Below, one piece after another: positions 29,250-40,900 of a stretch of 64,000 nt of DNA; within the stretch, counting starts at the first letter, position 1; each line of letters opens with the position of its first letter. The translations under genes and the position numbers were made by a program. The notes under the pieces are model-generated. The model saw only the letters and a list, made by a program, of their open reading frames with translations, was not told the origin of the DNA and searched no databases. The DNA is from Pisaster brevispinus (lineage: Eukaryota; Echinodermata; Asteroidea; Forcipulatida; Asteriidae). The stretch covers positions 22,080,527 to 22,144,526 of the forward strand of contig JAMKCF010000004.1 in assembly GCA_023634235.1 (NCBI GenBank), read 5' to 3'.

Positions 29250-30620
29250 AATCAGATCCAGATTACAACGAAAATTAAAATTTAAAAGCAGTACTCACGG
29301 TGTTTTTCAAGAGATGTTTTCAAAAAAATTAACTGTTTAATGTGTAATGCGGAACAAACATTCGTTTTAGTATATCTTTCATATATTTCCCGCTTTTTTT
29401 CTGGATACTCTCCTATAATCCTTTGCTCCTCTTGTTGCTATAAATTGAAATTTTGAGTTTGTTCTTGTTTATGCCTTTGACGAAGGTCCGGTTTGGATCG
29501 AAAGCTAAGGCCATCTCCCCCAACTAATATCATATTATCACTCTGTATAATTACCCCACATTGCTCCAGAGATCTATAAAGCATAGTTCATTGGGGACCA
29601 AACTCGACCAATCTAGCCTGCAAGATTGGTCTTTACAAAAAGGTGCCCCTACACTTTAATTTCACCTTTGCCGGAACCTGGACAGTGTGTATGGTTAGTT
29701 TGCGACCAGACTACACTTATGATTTCACAAATACATAATCTGGCCCCCCAAAAAATAAACAAGTTATTTTGTTGTGAAGAGTTTTACTGTTAAACAGTCA
29801 TCATTTGACAACAATAGCTGTTCTGTCAGAACAGCTAATAAACTTTTTATACCAAAACAGCCTAATTAGTTTATTTTTCCAATGCTTTGCAAGCTGTGCA
29901 ATAAGTAGAAGACAAAAAAATATCTGATTCAGGAGTATGGGCTTCTGTACCGTACCTAATGTTTGTTTTTTTAGAAAACAATTACCGCAGAAAAACAGAT
30001 CCACCAATGAGGACTAAACTTGCACTGCATTATTTGCATTTTTAGTTCATACATTTACAACCTAGAATTTTCCTGGGGCTCTTAAGCGAGCCCGCAACCC
30101 ACGATGTCTTTGCACTTTGGGCTCACATTTTAGTCTTTTATTAATACCACTACTCTAGCTGTAGTTTTTTCTGGCTAGATCCCTGTTCACAAATATATAA
30201 TCTGCCCCCTCCCCCCCCTGTTAAAATTATCATGCTACATGCCTGAAAAGTAGCTATATTTATAGATTTTAGAAATTATCAAGTTTTATTTGATGTATTG
30301 CAAGAAAAATCCGGCAATCATAATGAATCACATTCTAACACTAAAAATGAATTATTGTACGGATTCTGATATGACCGTACACCCCTAAGCTATGTAAAAA
30401 CAATAGTGCATGTATTTCGTGCATTTTTTTATGGCAAATGTGAAGTTTTTCTTATGTTTTGAAGCAGCATCATCTGTCAAAATTTGGTTAGAGAAAAACA
30501 AAATTGTTGACAAATCGAGGGCCATTGACTTTAGGGAACATTTACACAAGACATCAAATTAAACAATCTGCAACAACGAGTACGGAGCCCCTAAAGGGAT
30601 TCGTAAAAAAATGTGAGAAT
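29250..30620. other. Intergenic, nothing recognised
   Basis: AT-rich, with scattered short open frames only. No repeat array, splice-framed exon or transposon ends found by eye. Confidence 0.4.
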
Positions 30621-30629
30621 GACGGCACA

Positions 30630-32375
30630 GATTGTGCTAATTAATTACTTCATTGCTACTCTCCAACCACAGCAGGTCATCCATTTGATGGCACAGGTTG
30701 TGCTGATTGGTTAACTCACTGCTACACTCCAACCACAGCAGGTCATCCATTTGATGGCACAGGTTGTGCTGATTGATTAACTCACTGCTAAACTCCAACC
30801 ACAGCAGGTCATCCATTTGATGGCACAGGTTGTGCTGATTGATTAACTCACTGCTAAACTCCAACCACAGCAGGTCATCCATTTGATGGCACAGGTTGTG
30901 CTGATTGGTTATAACTCATTGCTACTCTCCAACCACAGCAGGTCATCTATTTGACGGCACAGGCTGTGCTGATTGGTTAACTCACTGCTATGCTACACTC
31001 AAACCACTGCAGGTCATCCATTTGACGGCACAGGCTGTGCTGATTGATTAACTCACTGCTAAACTCCAACCACAGCAGGTCATCCATTTGATGGCACAGG
31101 TTGTGCTGATTGGTTATAACTCATTGCTACTCTCCAACCACAGCAGGTCATCTATTTGACGGCACAGGTTGTGCTGATTGGTTAACTCACTGCTACACTC
31201 CAACCACTTCAGGTCATCCATTTGACGGCACAGGCTGTGCTGATTAGTAAACTCACTGCTACACTCCAACCACTGCAAGTCATTCATGTGACGGCACAGG
31301 TTGTGCTGATCAGTAAACTCATTGTTTCATTTCAACCACTGCAGTTCATCCTCTAATGGCGCAGATTGTGCTGATTAGCAAACTCACTGCTACACTTCAA
31401 CCACTGCAGGTCGTTCTTGTAACGGCACAGGTTGTGCTGATTAGCAAACCCGTTGCCATATTCCAACCATAGCAGGTCATCCATGTGACGGCACAGATTG
31501 TGCTGATTAGTAATCTCACTGCTACACTCCAACCTCTGCAGTTCATCCATGCGACGGCACAGGTTGTTCTGACTCGACTCACTGCTACATTCTAACCACT
31601 GCGGGTCATCGTTGAGATGGCACAAGTTGTGCTGACAAGTAAACTCGCTGCCAAACTCTAACCACTGCAGGTCACTCATGTGACAGCACATGTTGTGCTG
31701 ATTAGTAAATTCACTGCTACTCTCCAACCTCTGCAGGTCATTCATGTGACGGCACTGGTTGTGCTGATTAGCAAACTCACTGCTACTCTCTAACCTCTGC
31801 AGGTCATTCATGTGAAGGCACAGGTTGTGCTGACGAGTAAACTTGCTGCTACACTCCAACCACTGCAGGTCATTGTTTTGCTGGCACAGCCTGTGCTGAT
31901 CAGTAAACTCACTGCTGCACTCCAAGCACTGCAGGTCATCATTGAGACGGCACAGATTGTGATGATAAGTAAACTTCCTGCTACTCTCTAACCTCTGCAG
32001 GTCATTCATGTGAAGGCACAGGTTGTGCTGACGAGTAAACTTGCTGCCAAACTCTAACCACTGCAGGTCATCCATGTGACGGCACAGGTTGTGCTGATTA
32101 GTAAATTCACTGCTACTGTCCAACCTCTGCAGGTCATCCTTGTAACGGCACAGGTTGGGCTGATTAGCAAACTCACTGCTACTCTCTAACCTCTGCAATA
32201 CATCCATGTGACGGCACTGGTTGTGCAGATCAGTAAGCCAACTGCTGCACTTCAACCACTGCAGGTCATCCATGTGACGGCACAGGTTGTGCTGATCAGT
32301 AAGCTCACTGCTACACTTCAACCACTGCAGGTCATCCATGTGAAGGCACAGGCTGTGTTGATCAGTTAAACTCAC
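30630..32375. repeat. 66-bp minisatellite, about 26 copies
   Basis: Unit like gcacaggttgtgctgattag, taaactcactgctacactcc and aaccactgcaggtcatccat. Copies diverge noticeably from 31200 onward and are more uniform at 30650-31150. The unit is 22 codons long, so one minus-strand frame stays open (separate entry). Confidence 0.92.
31353..32375 (-). CDS. 340-codon open frame of 22-residue repeats (doubtful gene)
   Basis: About fifteen repeats of a 22-residue unit such as SSEFTNQHNLCRHMDDLQWL plus EC. Cys and His recur (HNLC, RH) and Leu is spaced in DLQWLE. The frame has no stop despite clear divergence among copies and many codons one step from a stop (CAG, TGG, TGT). A further 81 codons of the same repeat lie at 30637-30882, separated by frame breaks. 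No signal peptide, splice frame or family match; it could simply be a stop-free minisatellite. Confidence 0.2.
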   Translation of the reverse strand: MSLTDQHSLCLHMDDLQWLKCSSELTDQHNLCRHMDDLQWLKCSSWLTDLHNQCRHMDVLQRLESSSEFANQPNLCRYKDDLQRLDSSSEFTNQHNLCRHMDDLQWLEFGSKFTRQHNLCLHMNDLQRLESSRKFTYHHNLCRLNDDLQCLECSSEFTDQHRLCQQNNDLQWLECSSKFTRQHNLCLHMNDLQRLESSSEFANQHNQCRHMNDLQRLESSSEFTNQHNMCCHMSDLQWLEFGSEFTCQHNLCHLNDDPQWLECSSESSQNNLCRRMDELQRLECSSEITNQHNLCRHMDDLLWLEYGNGFANQHNLCRYKNDLQWLKCSSEFANQHNLRH

Positions 32376-32399
32376 TGCTACAAACCAACCCTCAAAAGC

Positions 32400-32708
32400 T
32401 AGAACAAGACGCTTTACAACACTTATTATCCCTGTTCATCAGGCATACTTTTAGACCATTCCTTTAACTTTCTCAACTCCCTGGGGAGCATACGTCCCAA
32501 GCTGCTTAAATTAGTGCTAACTTGATTAATCAAACACAATGCTGTCTCAGTCCTCTCAGATTCCCATTTATACACCTATGTTTAGAGAAGCAATTATGGT
32601 TAAGCATTGCTTGAGGACACAAGTGTTATGACCTGGAATCGAACCCACACTCATATATTTCAACCATCAGAACTTGAGTTCGATGCAGTAGACCACGCGG
32701 CCACAACA
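32400..32708 (-). mobile_element. SINE-B copy, diverged
   Basis: Shares ccctggggagcatac and a minus-strand head (ctggaatcgaacccacactc ... gaccacgcggccacaac). It abuts the 66-bp array. Confidence 0.55.
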
Positions 32709-32900
32709 CACTAGTAAAATATTATGCATGTAAAATATTAAGCATTTGTAAAAAAGTATGTATGGAAATTACTTGTACTAAAGTACATCAATCTTTTGTT
32801 AGTTTCAATGACAATGCTTTGCAGGTTTGATCAGCATTGTTTGAAACTAAAATACCATCCCTTTAAATCTGTGTTATAGAATAAGTACGACTCAGACCAT

Positions 32901-33325
32901 CCTCGTTCCCAGGTATGATCGATCTCGCCGCGCCATTTTTTCCCAGCATGCCTTGCTCGATCATAACCCCAGGAATTGGTTCATTAAAATGTGCTAGAAT
33001 CTAGCATATTTTTATTAGGCCTCAGGCCGATCAAATCTATGCGCGCGCTCAAGTATGGTAACTTGTAAAAGAGGCATCAAGTCAAAAAGCAACTGGTCCT
33101 CTACTTTGATTTTCTGATGTCTAACTGTATGCAGTTGAGGGTGACCGTGTAAAAACATGATTCATTTGAAATGGAATCGCATCAAAATACTTGCATTTTC
33201 ACACGCGCGTACTAAGCGTCCTACAAGCGCTTGAAAGTTTTTAACAAGCGTGCACGTTTTTCAGTACATACCTAGGGGTTAGTGACAAGAGTTATCGATA
33301 CGGCGCACTGCCCATGGTAGCGAGG
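32901..33325 (+). mobile_element. DNA transposon remnant (CCTCG-ended family), uninterrupted copy C
   Basis: 425 bp from cctcgttcccaggtatgatc to gcccatggtagcgagg. The best reference copy; it lacks the MITE nested in copy A. Confidence 0.65.
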
Positions 33326-33507
33326 CTGCACTCAGACCTCCACATGGAGAATGATATCTCTTTTCAAATGGTCACTCCTCATTGTTATACTTCAACCATC
33401 TATTAATATTTCCTTTGAAGACTTGGAAAAACTTAAACGAAAGTGTTAAAGGTTCATTTAATTTTTACCATCTTAAAATAGATATTTCACTTGTTTTTAT
33501 TTTGAAG

Positions 33508-33628
33508 GCGTGCCATCTGTAGATGATATCCACCTGTCACTAGAAGAAGAATCCCGAGACTGCAAGTGCCTATCATCAGCCCAAGGTCCACCAATCACCA
33601 ATTTAGATGTGTGAGGATTACAACAGCG
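33508..33628 (+). other. Orphan terminal-exon candidate
   Basis: Acceptor-like tgtttttattttgaag is followed by an open frame (VPSVDDIHLSLEEESRDCKC then LSSAQGPPITNLDV) and TGA at 33612-33614. A donor-like gtatgt follows 33628, which would place an intron after the stop. Its phase does not fit the CFAP54 exons. I do not recognise the peptide. Confidence 0.3.
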
Positions 33629-33728
33629 GTATGTAAAATCCCTATGGGTTACATTTTCTTTTTAGACTAACATCAAATAGTGGGCTGTTCTTGCAGCACA
33701 TACAAACTAATAGATTTTTCTTTGAGTA

Positions 33729-33875
33729 CCGGTATGTATTGATTATGCATAAATTAGCACAAAGCGTAAGTTTGCGCGCCATGCATATGTTTAAATACTT
33801 CTTGCCGTGTTTCTATCGCATGTTTAAACATGGCCACGTGATCTCTTGACCAATCAGAATCGATAAACTGACACG
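33729..33875 (+). repeat. Interspersed repeat (aaggtcaggtcatgttt family), fragment
   Basis: Contains gcatgtttaaacatggccac and tgaccaatcagaatcgataa, matching the 3' part of the family. Confidence 0.5.
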
Positions 33876-34439
33876 GGTATTTAATAAATGAATAAGCTTT
33901 CAAGTACAAACTAACATTATTCCTCCGCGACACTGTTCTGACTTTAATTCAATGATAAACTGAAGAACCAGTGAATTCGCTGAACCTCGACTCATGTGTT
34001 TCTCAACGAAAAAAGTTATAATTTGAATTCAGAAAGACACAAATTATGTGTCTTAAAAATAAAGTAAACATTTAATTGACACTGGAAAATTGATCCCAAC
34101 ATGGCGAGAGCCTGTTCATTCACTGTTTTTTCACCTTCTGTTGCATTCGTCATTCCTCAGCAACTCACCTCAAAATGCTTACAATTAAAAAGAAACAGAT
34201 TAAATTTATATAAAATTAATACACAGCTAAAAACTCAACAGAATAACAAATGGGAGGACACTCCTTTTTTTATACAAGAGCTGCTGCAGTGACCAGCATT
34301 CTTACCCCAAGCCCTGTCTTACCAGCTCATCCCTGACTGGTGGCCTGTCTTCAGCTTAGCACCCCAAGCACATAGCCAAAGTCCTCTACCCGGCCGATCA
34401 AGCCCATAAGTAGCCAACCACAGCCCCTCAGCCAAAGCC

Positions 34440-35340
34440 CTCAGTCCAAACAGCTCATCTGTGACTGACTGACTATCTTTAGCCCAGCACCCCCAGCCCA
34501 AAGCCTAAGTCCTCTACCCAGCCTTCAGCCTAGCACCCCCAGTCCAAAGCCTAAGTTCTCTTCCCAGCCTTATCAAGCCCATACCTAGCCAACCACCACC
34601 CCCAGCCCCTCACCCCAAACAGCTCATCCGTGACTGGCTGTCTTTAGCTTAGCACCCCCAGCCCATAGCCCAAGTCCTCTTCCCAGCCTTATCAAGCCCA
34701 TACCTAGCCAACCATCACCCCAGCCCCTCACCCCAAACAGCTCATCCGTGACTGGCTGTCTATAGCTTAGCACCCCCAGCCCGTAGCCCAAGTCCTCTTC
34801 CCAGCCTTATCAAACCCATACCTAGCCAACCATCACCCCAGCCCCTCACCCCAAACAGCTCATCCGTGACTGGCTGTCTTTAGCTTAGCACCCCGAGCCC
34901 AAAGCCCAAGTCCTCTTCCCAGCCTTATCAAGCCCATGCCTAGCCAATCATCACCCCAGCCCCTCAGCCCAAACAGCTTATCCGTGACTGGCTGTCTTTA
35001 GCCTATAGCACCCCCAGCCCGTAACCCAAGTCATCTTCCCAGCCTTATCAAGCCCATACCTAGCCAACCATCACCCCAGCCCTTCAGCCCCAAAAGCTCA
35101 TCCATGACTGGCTGTCTTTAGCCTAGCACCCCCAGCCCGTAGCCCAAGTCCTCCTCCCAGCCTTATCAAGCCCATACCTAGCCAACCATCACCCCAGCCC
35201 TTCAGCCCAAAAAGCTCATCCATGACTGGCTGTCTTTAGCCTAGCACCCCCAGCCCGTAGCCCAAGTCCTCTTCCCAGCCTTATCAAGCCCATACCTAGG
35301 CAACCATCACCTCAGCCCATGATGACTGGCCCATTACCCC
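34440..35340. repeat. 118-119-bp C-rich minisatellite, about 7-8 copies
   Basis: Unit with cttcccagccttatcaagcc, catacctagccaaccatcac and gtgactggctgtctttagc. Spacing of the cccagccttatcaagccc phrase is 119, 119 and about 117. Degenerate flanks extend to about 34300 and 35470. Strong C/G strand asymmetry. Confidence 0.85.
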
Positions 35341-35479
35341 TACCATCATCCAAAGCCTTCAGCCAATCACCCCAGCCCACTGTCTGGCCGACTACTTAGC
35401 ATCCTCCCAGCCCATGGCCTCTTAGCCCTTAGAAATGTTACTCTCCCATCTTAGCTCCAAGGCCCTTGGTCAACCCTCA

Positions 35480-37119
35480 GTGCAGCCCAAAATACCGTGG
35501 GTATATACAGCCAGGGGAAAAAAAATCAAATATTTTCTAAGTCAGGTCAGTCTGGTTTTCATCAGGTTAAAAACGGTTAATATTTTCATGAAAGCTCTTT
35601 AGCAGAGTGGTAAGAGATAGGGACCACAGAGCTGAAAGGGCCTGGTTCATGCCATAACCTATTTGACGACAAATTTCTTAAAGATCTTTTTTACTGGTAA
35701 AGAATGCCAGGATTTGAGCCCCCAAGCTCACAGCTCCAGAATTCGGGGAGCTCTGAGCGAGCCCACTGGGCTAACTCACTGTTTGAAAAAAAATCGCAAC
35801 CGAAGTTATATATAAAATTTAAGATGGATAGGTTAAAAACAAAAATTAAATAAAAAGAGATGCACCCTTTGACTTTTGAACTTAACACAAGCCATGACAG
35901 GTAAAAGATAATTAATACAGGTAAATAATAATTTATTTGTAGAACAAATCAACATAACATAATATGAAATGTTTAACGAGTACACAGCAGGTATTAAGAC
36001 TACGGACCATAATAAGTAGTTTAACATTGGAAAATTGCAAATTACTAAAAAAAATTGAATAGATATCAGTCTTTTAATTTAAATATAATTGAATTGTTCA
36101 AACATTAGTTACTTGGTTATTCTTATCAAAGTATCACTCTTTTTAAAGATAAGATCCACATGCCTCAAAATAAACAAAATAAATTTTTAATTGCAAGTAC
36201 TTTATAATGTTGTTGATGCTCAGAGCAATTTTAAAGTTTGGTCACTGCTAGTAGAGGGCGCTACCACTATCTAGCCACCCTTCATTTTGGTCATCCTTAA
36301 TAATCTTAAAAGATCAAATACTGTATAAAACCAAAAGTAATGGCCCACCCCAGCATTACAAGGGGGAGGGGCTTTCAATAGAGAGGTGCACCCAGGAGGG
36401 GAGTTTCTGGGGCGTGTGCCCTCCATAGCAGACCTTCCATTTGTATTATTAAAAATATATATATATATTTTAAGGAGGCAAACAAAAAAGAAGAGAACAA
36501 TGGCTCCAGTACGTTTGAAACGTTTGGAGGGATTGTCACACTCCATGACAATCTGACATTCTGTACCAATTATTTAATATTTAACATATGGGTCAGTTAG
36601 TATTTTAATTAAAAATTTTATTAATTTTGTTTTTTGGGGTCGGGATTTAAAGTGCTTGCAATTTGTAATTCTTTTTTTTGCACGTAAGACTAAGACTAAG
36701 AATATAAAATTAAGCCAATAAAGTCCCAAAGAAAGTTATTGTCAGACTTAGCATTTTTTGCCACACACGGTTGTACTCGCAAGTTTACTGGTTATATGGC
36801 AACACACACATTCTATAATCTAATGCGGGAAGTCCGCCATTTTCGAAATATTTTCTCAGCTGGCGAAATATTATCCTCATACAATTTGTTGGTACTCTGA
36901 CAGCCTATGCAAGGATAGCAGCTAAAATTTTTAAGAAACACCTAATATATGTTATTCTGCATTGCAATTAAGGGAAAATTGTTGTATATTAAGAAACTAA
37001 AATGTTGTCACTCACACGTGCTTGGCCTTGTTGAAAATGCTCGCCCAGGTTACAAAAAACAACTTTCTAGTCCAGTTTGGTGCCCTCTTGTGATAAACAT
37101 TAATGATGAATGTTTAACT
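35480..37119. other. Intergenic segment between the C-rich array and the SPDL1 3' end
   Basis: AT-rich. A tRNA-like minus-strand fragment at about 35690-35790 (gatttgagcccccaagctca) is the only element I can suggest. No exon-like structure seen. Confidence 0.35.
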
Positions 37120-37125
37120 TTTATT
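37120..37125 (-). terminator. Candidate SPDL1 poly(A) signal
   Basis: AATAAA on the minus strand, about 193 bases past the stop. The nearest good match. Confidence 0.4.
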
Positions 37126-37317
37126 TTCAAAAGCTTTTACAACAAAGACTTTTTGAGAGAGCAGCAATGCCAGGGGCTACTCAGAATGATAAATAGTTTA
37201 ACAAAATAAATGATTTCTAATTTGTTTTTGAAATGCCCGCCCACTCTACAGAAGAATCAAAGATCAAGTGTCTCATAAAACTCTTGTACCTTTGTAAGCG
37301 AGTTGATTTTTCACTCC

Positions 37318-37907
37318 TTACTGTTGTTTACACTCGGCTGCATTGTTACTCTTCATGTGAACAACTTTGTGATGTTTTTTACCCCCATGTCTTGACCCTC
37401 GAGACCCCCCTACTGTCTGCCTCATCTCTGGGTCCTCATTCTCCTCCGAGATTGAAGCAGCATCTTCCTCAACTCGCCTGCTTCGTTTATTTCTTGCCGA
37501 GTCATCGTCACCTGATTTGAGAATCTCACGTGTGGCGTCTCCATTGCCAGCAGCAAGCACTGATACAGTCTCGCACATGGAGACGGACTTCTTGGACTGT
37601 TTCTTGCCAGGCCTGCTCAGCATCAAATCCTGGTTCTGATTGGCTGGTTTGAGGATGTAACCATCCTGTCTAATATCCTGTTTTTGATTGGTTGATGAGA
37701 GTGTGACATCATCAATGACTGGTGGCTTCTGTTCTGGGGCGATCATCTCATCTGAAGGTGTTTCTTGGGATGGACTCAAACTCTGTTTGACCCCTTGCTG
37801 ACCTTTTGGAGGTGAACCATCCGATACATTCTCTTTATTGTGGGGTTTCTTCAAGCAGATTTTCTCCCGATATCCGGTTGTAATCTTCGTTTTTGAGGAT
37901 CCCGCCT
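37318..37907 (-). CDS. SPDL1: SPDL1 terminal coding exon (tail and CAAX box)
   Basis: 196 codons of Ser/Pro/Lys-rich tail (KICLKKPHNKENVSDGSPP, KKQSKKSVSMCETVS), ending NNAAECKQQ then TAA. The last four residues form a farnesylation-type CAAX box. Confidence 0.92.
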
Positions 37908-40900
37908 CTGCAACCAAATGAAAATTGAGCTTTGTTAATAAATCTCATGATGCTTAACAGTGACAAAAACCTTTTCAAGCAATGAATATGGTCAAGCTTC
38001 AGGAAGAGTTTTAAGATGGTACCTGTGTGATTTGAGGACGTGCCAAATTTTATTTGCAAGAACATACAAATTTTAAAAAGCCAAAAGGTATGTTATTTGC
38101 AATGTCTCAATTAGTCCTTGTGATGCACTAACTTGTTTCCAATATAATCACCTCATTGTGAAGATTTGCCATAAGGAAATAATAGTTTTAAAAAAAATTA
38201 TTTTGAGTCATTTAAGAGCTTGTTCCTTGACCTCTGTATGTCAAGAAATCACAATTTTGATGTGTAACTGAGATTATTGAGCCTTTTTGTGAGCTCTGCA
38301 TTCTTGTCAGTTTGCATACTGCATAGTTTCAATCATCAATTTGAGTTTTTACCATCTCGCTTGGTTCATTAGCCAGGGGGGAACTGCAGCTGATAGCAGT
38401 GCAAATGCTGCTCCACAGCAAACAAAAAAATGTACGTTGACAAAACAGGAAAAGTATAGTGAAGTGTCACCTTTGCCGTTAATCTTGAGTTTAAGATCAT
38501 CTATGGTAACCATGAGCTTCATGTTGACTGCCCTGGTGCGATCAGTCTCCGTCTCAGCGTTATAAAGACGTCGTTCACAGTCCATGAGTTTATCACTCGC
38601 CGAGATCTGAAGCAGTTGTTGTGTCTCGAGCTCTTTTCTTAAGTTCTCAATATCGGATCTGCAATCGGGGAATTAATAAAAGAGTAGCTATAAGCACAAT
38701 GGAAATGTTGCTTACCAGAATAAGGTAACCAGCCAAAATACCATATCACAAGTACCATCTGTGACTGGTATCCTGCTTATTTTTGCTCAGCAGCAAACTG
38801 TTAGGCAATATTTTGTGTTAAATCAGCTCTATGAAATTGGCCCTCGATTTTGATGACGATTTCATGATTTTAAAGAAATCTTACTTTGCCGTTCTGAGCT
38901 TGTGTTGTAGAAACTCCACCAGATCTGGTTTGTCTGACTCGCTAAGAAGTTTCTTGTATTCCTGTAACTGATGCTCCATTCCCTCACTGATCTGAAATAA
39001 GAAATTGAAAATGACAGAGTCAAGCGTGAGCAACGAGTGAGGCATAGTCACTGATGCTCAATTCCATCATTAGTATGAATTAATAGGAAAACAAATATGA
39101 TAGAGTCCAGCTTGAACAAGGATTAAGGTATTGTCACCGATTGTATGTTGGTTTTACCCCTAGACTAATGTGTCCCAACCACTGTATAATCTGAGTTTAG
39201 CAGGAAAAAACCCACATACTTCTCAGGTGGGATGTCTTGCCTCAACTAGCCAACCGGAACCAGTGAAGCCAGTTTGAGTGGACAGCACATTTTTTAACTT
39301 GTCAGTATTTGTTTGCAAGAACTTTCAATCAAATCTCTAGGGTTTTTTTCCAAACCAAGCTGTTTCTTGTGTTCCTTTCAACAAACACACTAATTACTAG
39401 TAGTTCTACCTAGCTAGTCTTGATTGGTGATGCTAGTTTTTGTATCTATTAGACACAGGTAGAGGGTGTAACATCGACTGGCTCGGAGGGAATGGCCAAC
39501 TCTACAAATCTTGAGTGTTCGGTATTTTAAAGAGAAGTTCAGGGCAGCATGCTCTTTCAAGTTCAACCAAGAATTTAACAATAAGAGTTCTTTACACAAC
39601 TCTCTTATAACTAAATCAAGACATTCCCTTCATGGCCTTCTCTTTACTGGTTCCCCTAGGTCGAGAAACTTTAGTCTGAGCCGTGTTTAAGACTTCCTCG
39701 GTTTCATTACCAGAGTATACTCAAATGCTGATCCTCATTAAACGTACTCAGTGTACCTTTGCTTTCTCCAGCTTCTTGATCTTCTCAGTCAGCATGTGAA
39801 CCTCAGACCGGCTCTGTTCAAGACTCTGCTCTAAGCGTTCCCTCTGGGAGGAGTCAGCCCTCCCACCACCCATCTGTAATAACGCTGCAATCTGAAACTT
39901 AAATGGCATAAAAAAAGAGTATGTTCGTAAGTGCCCGAATTTCATTTCTCTCCTCACTGAAGAATTCTGCATTTACGGCCCATAGAATTACATACCTCTC
40001 AGAGCGCTACAAGCCCATAATTTTTGGGGAAGGCAGAGCAACCTACTTGCTGGAGAGCAGCTATGAACATTATTCTTAACCAGCTCGGAATATTACTTGC
40101 TCTCATCTTATAGACCTGTGACAGAGCAACTTACTCGCTGGAGTACAAGATTCTTCACCAGCTAGGAACATTACTTATAGACCTGAGACAGAGCAACTTA
40201 CTTGCTGTAGCTGTTGCAACCAGGATTCTTTACAAGCTAGAAGTATTACTTTCTCTCAGAGTCTTATCTTATGGACCTGAAACAGAGCAACCTACTTGCT
40301 GGAGAGCAGCTATGAACACTATTCTCAAGCAGCTAGGAATATTACTTATGGACCCGAGACAGAGCTACTCACTTGCTGGAGTGCTGCTATAAACAAGATT
40401 CTTAACAAGCTAGGAATAATACTTACTCTCATCTTATGGACCTGTTGTTTCTTCATGTTGAGTTGCTCTTTGATAGACTCATTCTGCACCTTCAGAGAAA
40501 TCATCTTATTCTCACTCTCCTTCCGTCGATCCTCAACCTTCAAGAAATAACACAACCTGATTGAGAATACAGCAGCCTGGTTTAGAATACAATAGCCTGA
40601 TTGAGAAGACAACAGCAACCTGATTGAGAATACAACAACCTGGTTGAGAATACAACAACCTGATTGAGAAGACAACAGCAACCTGGTTGAGCATACAATA
40701 ACCTGATTGAGAAGACAACAGCAACCAGGGCTCAAAATTAACACTGGACCACAGGCCCGAGGCCAGTGATTTTAGCATCGGGCCAGTAAACTCACAACCG
40801 GACAAGCCCGGTGGTCTTGTGTTGTTCAACTGAATAATAATAGGCTACCTCATTGTGTAATATTTTTTGTGAAAAGATGTTGACTAGGAATCTGATAAAT

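Noticed and set aside
33508..33628. Alternative last exon of CFAP54
   Set aside because: CFAP54 exons near the 3' end finish in phase 0, while this segment needs phase 1.
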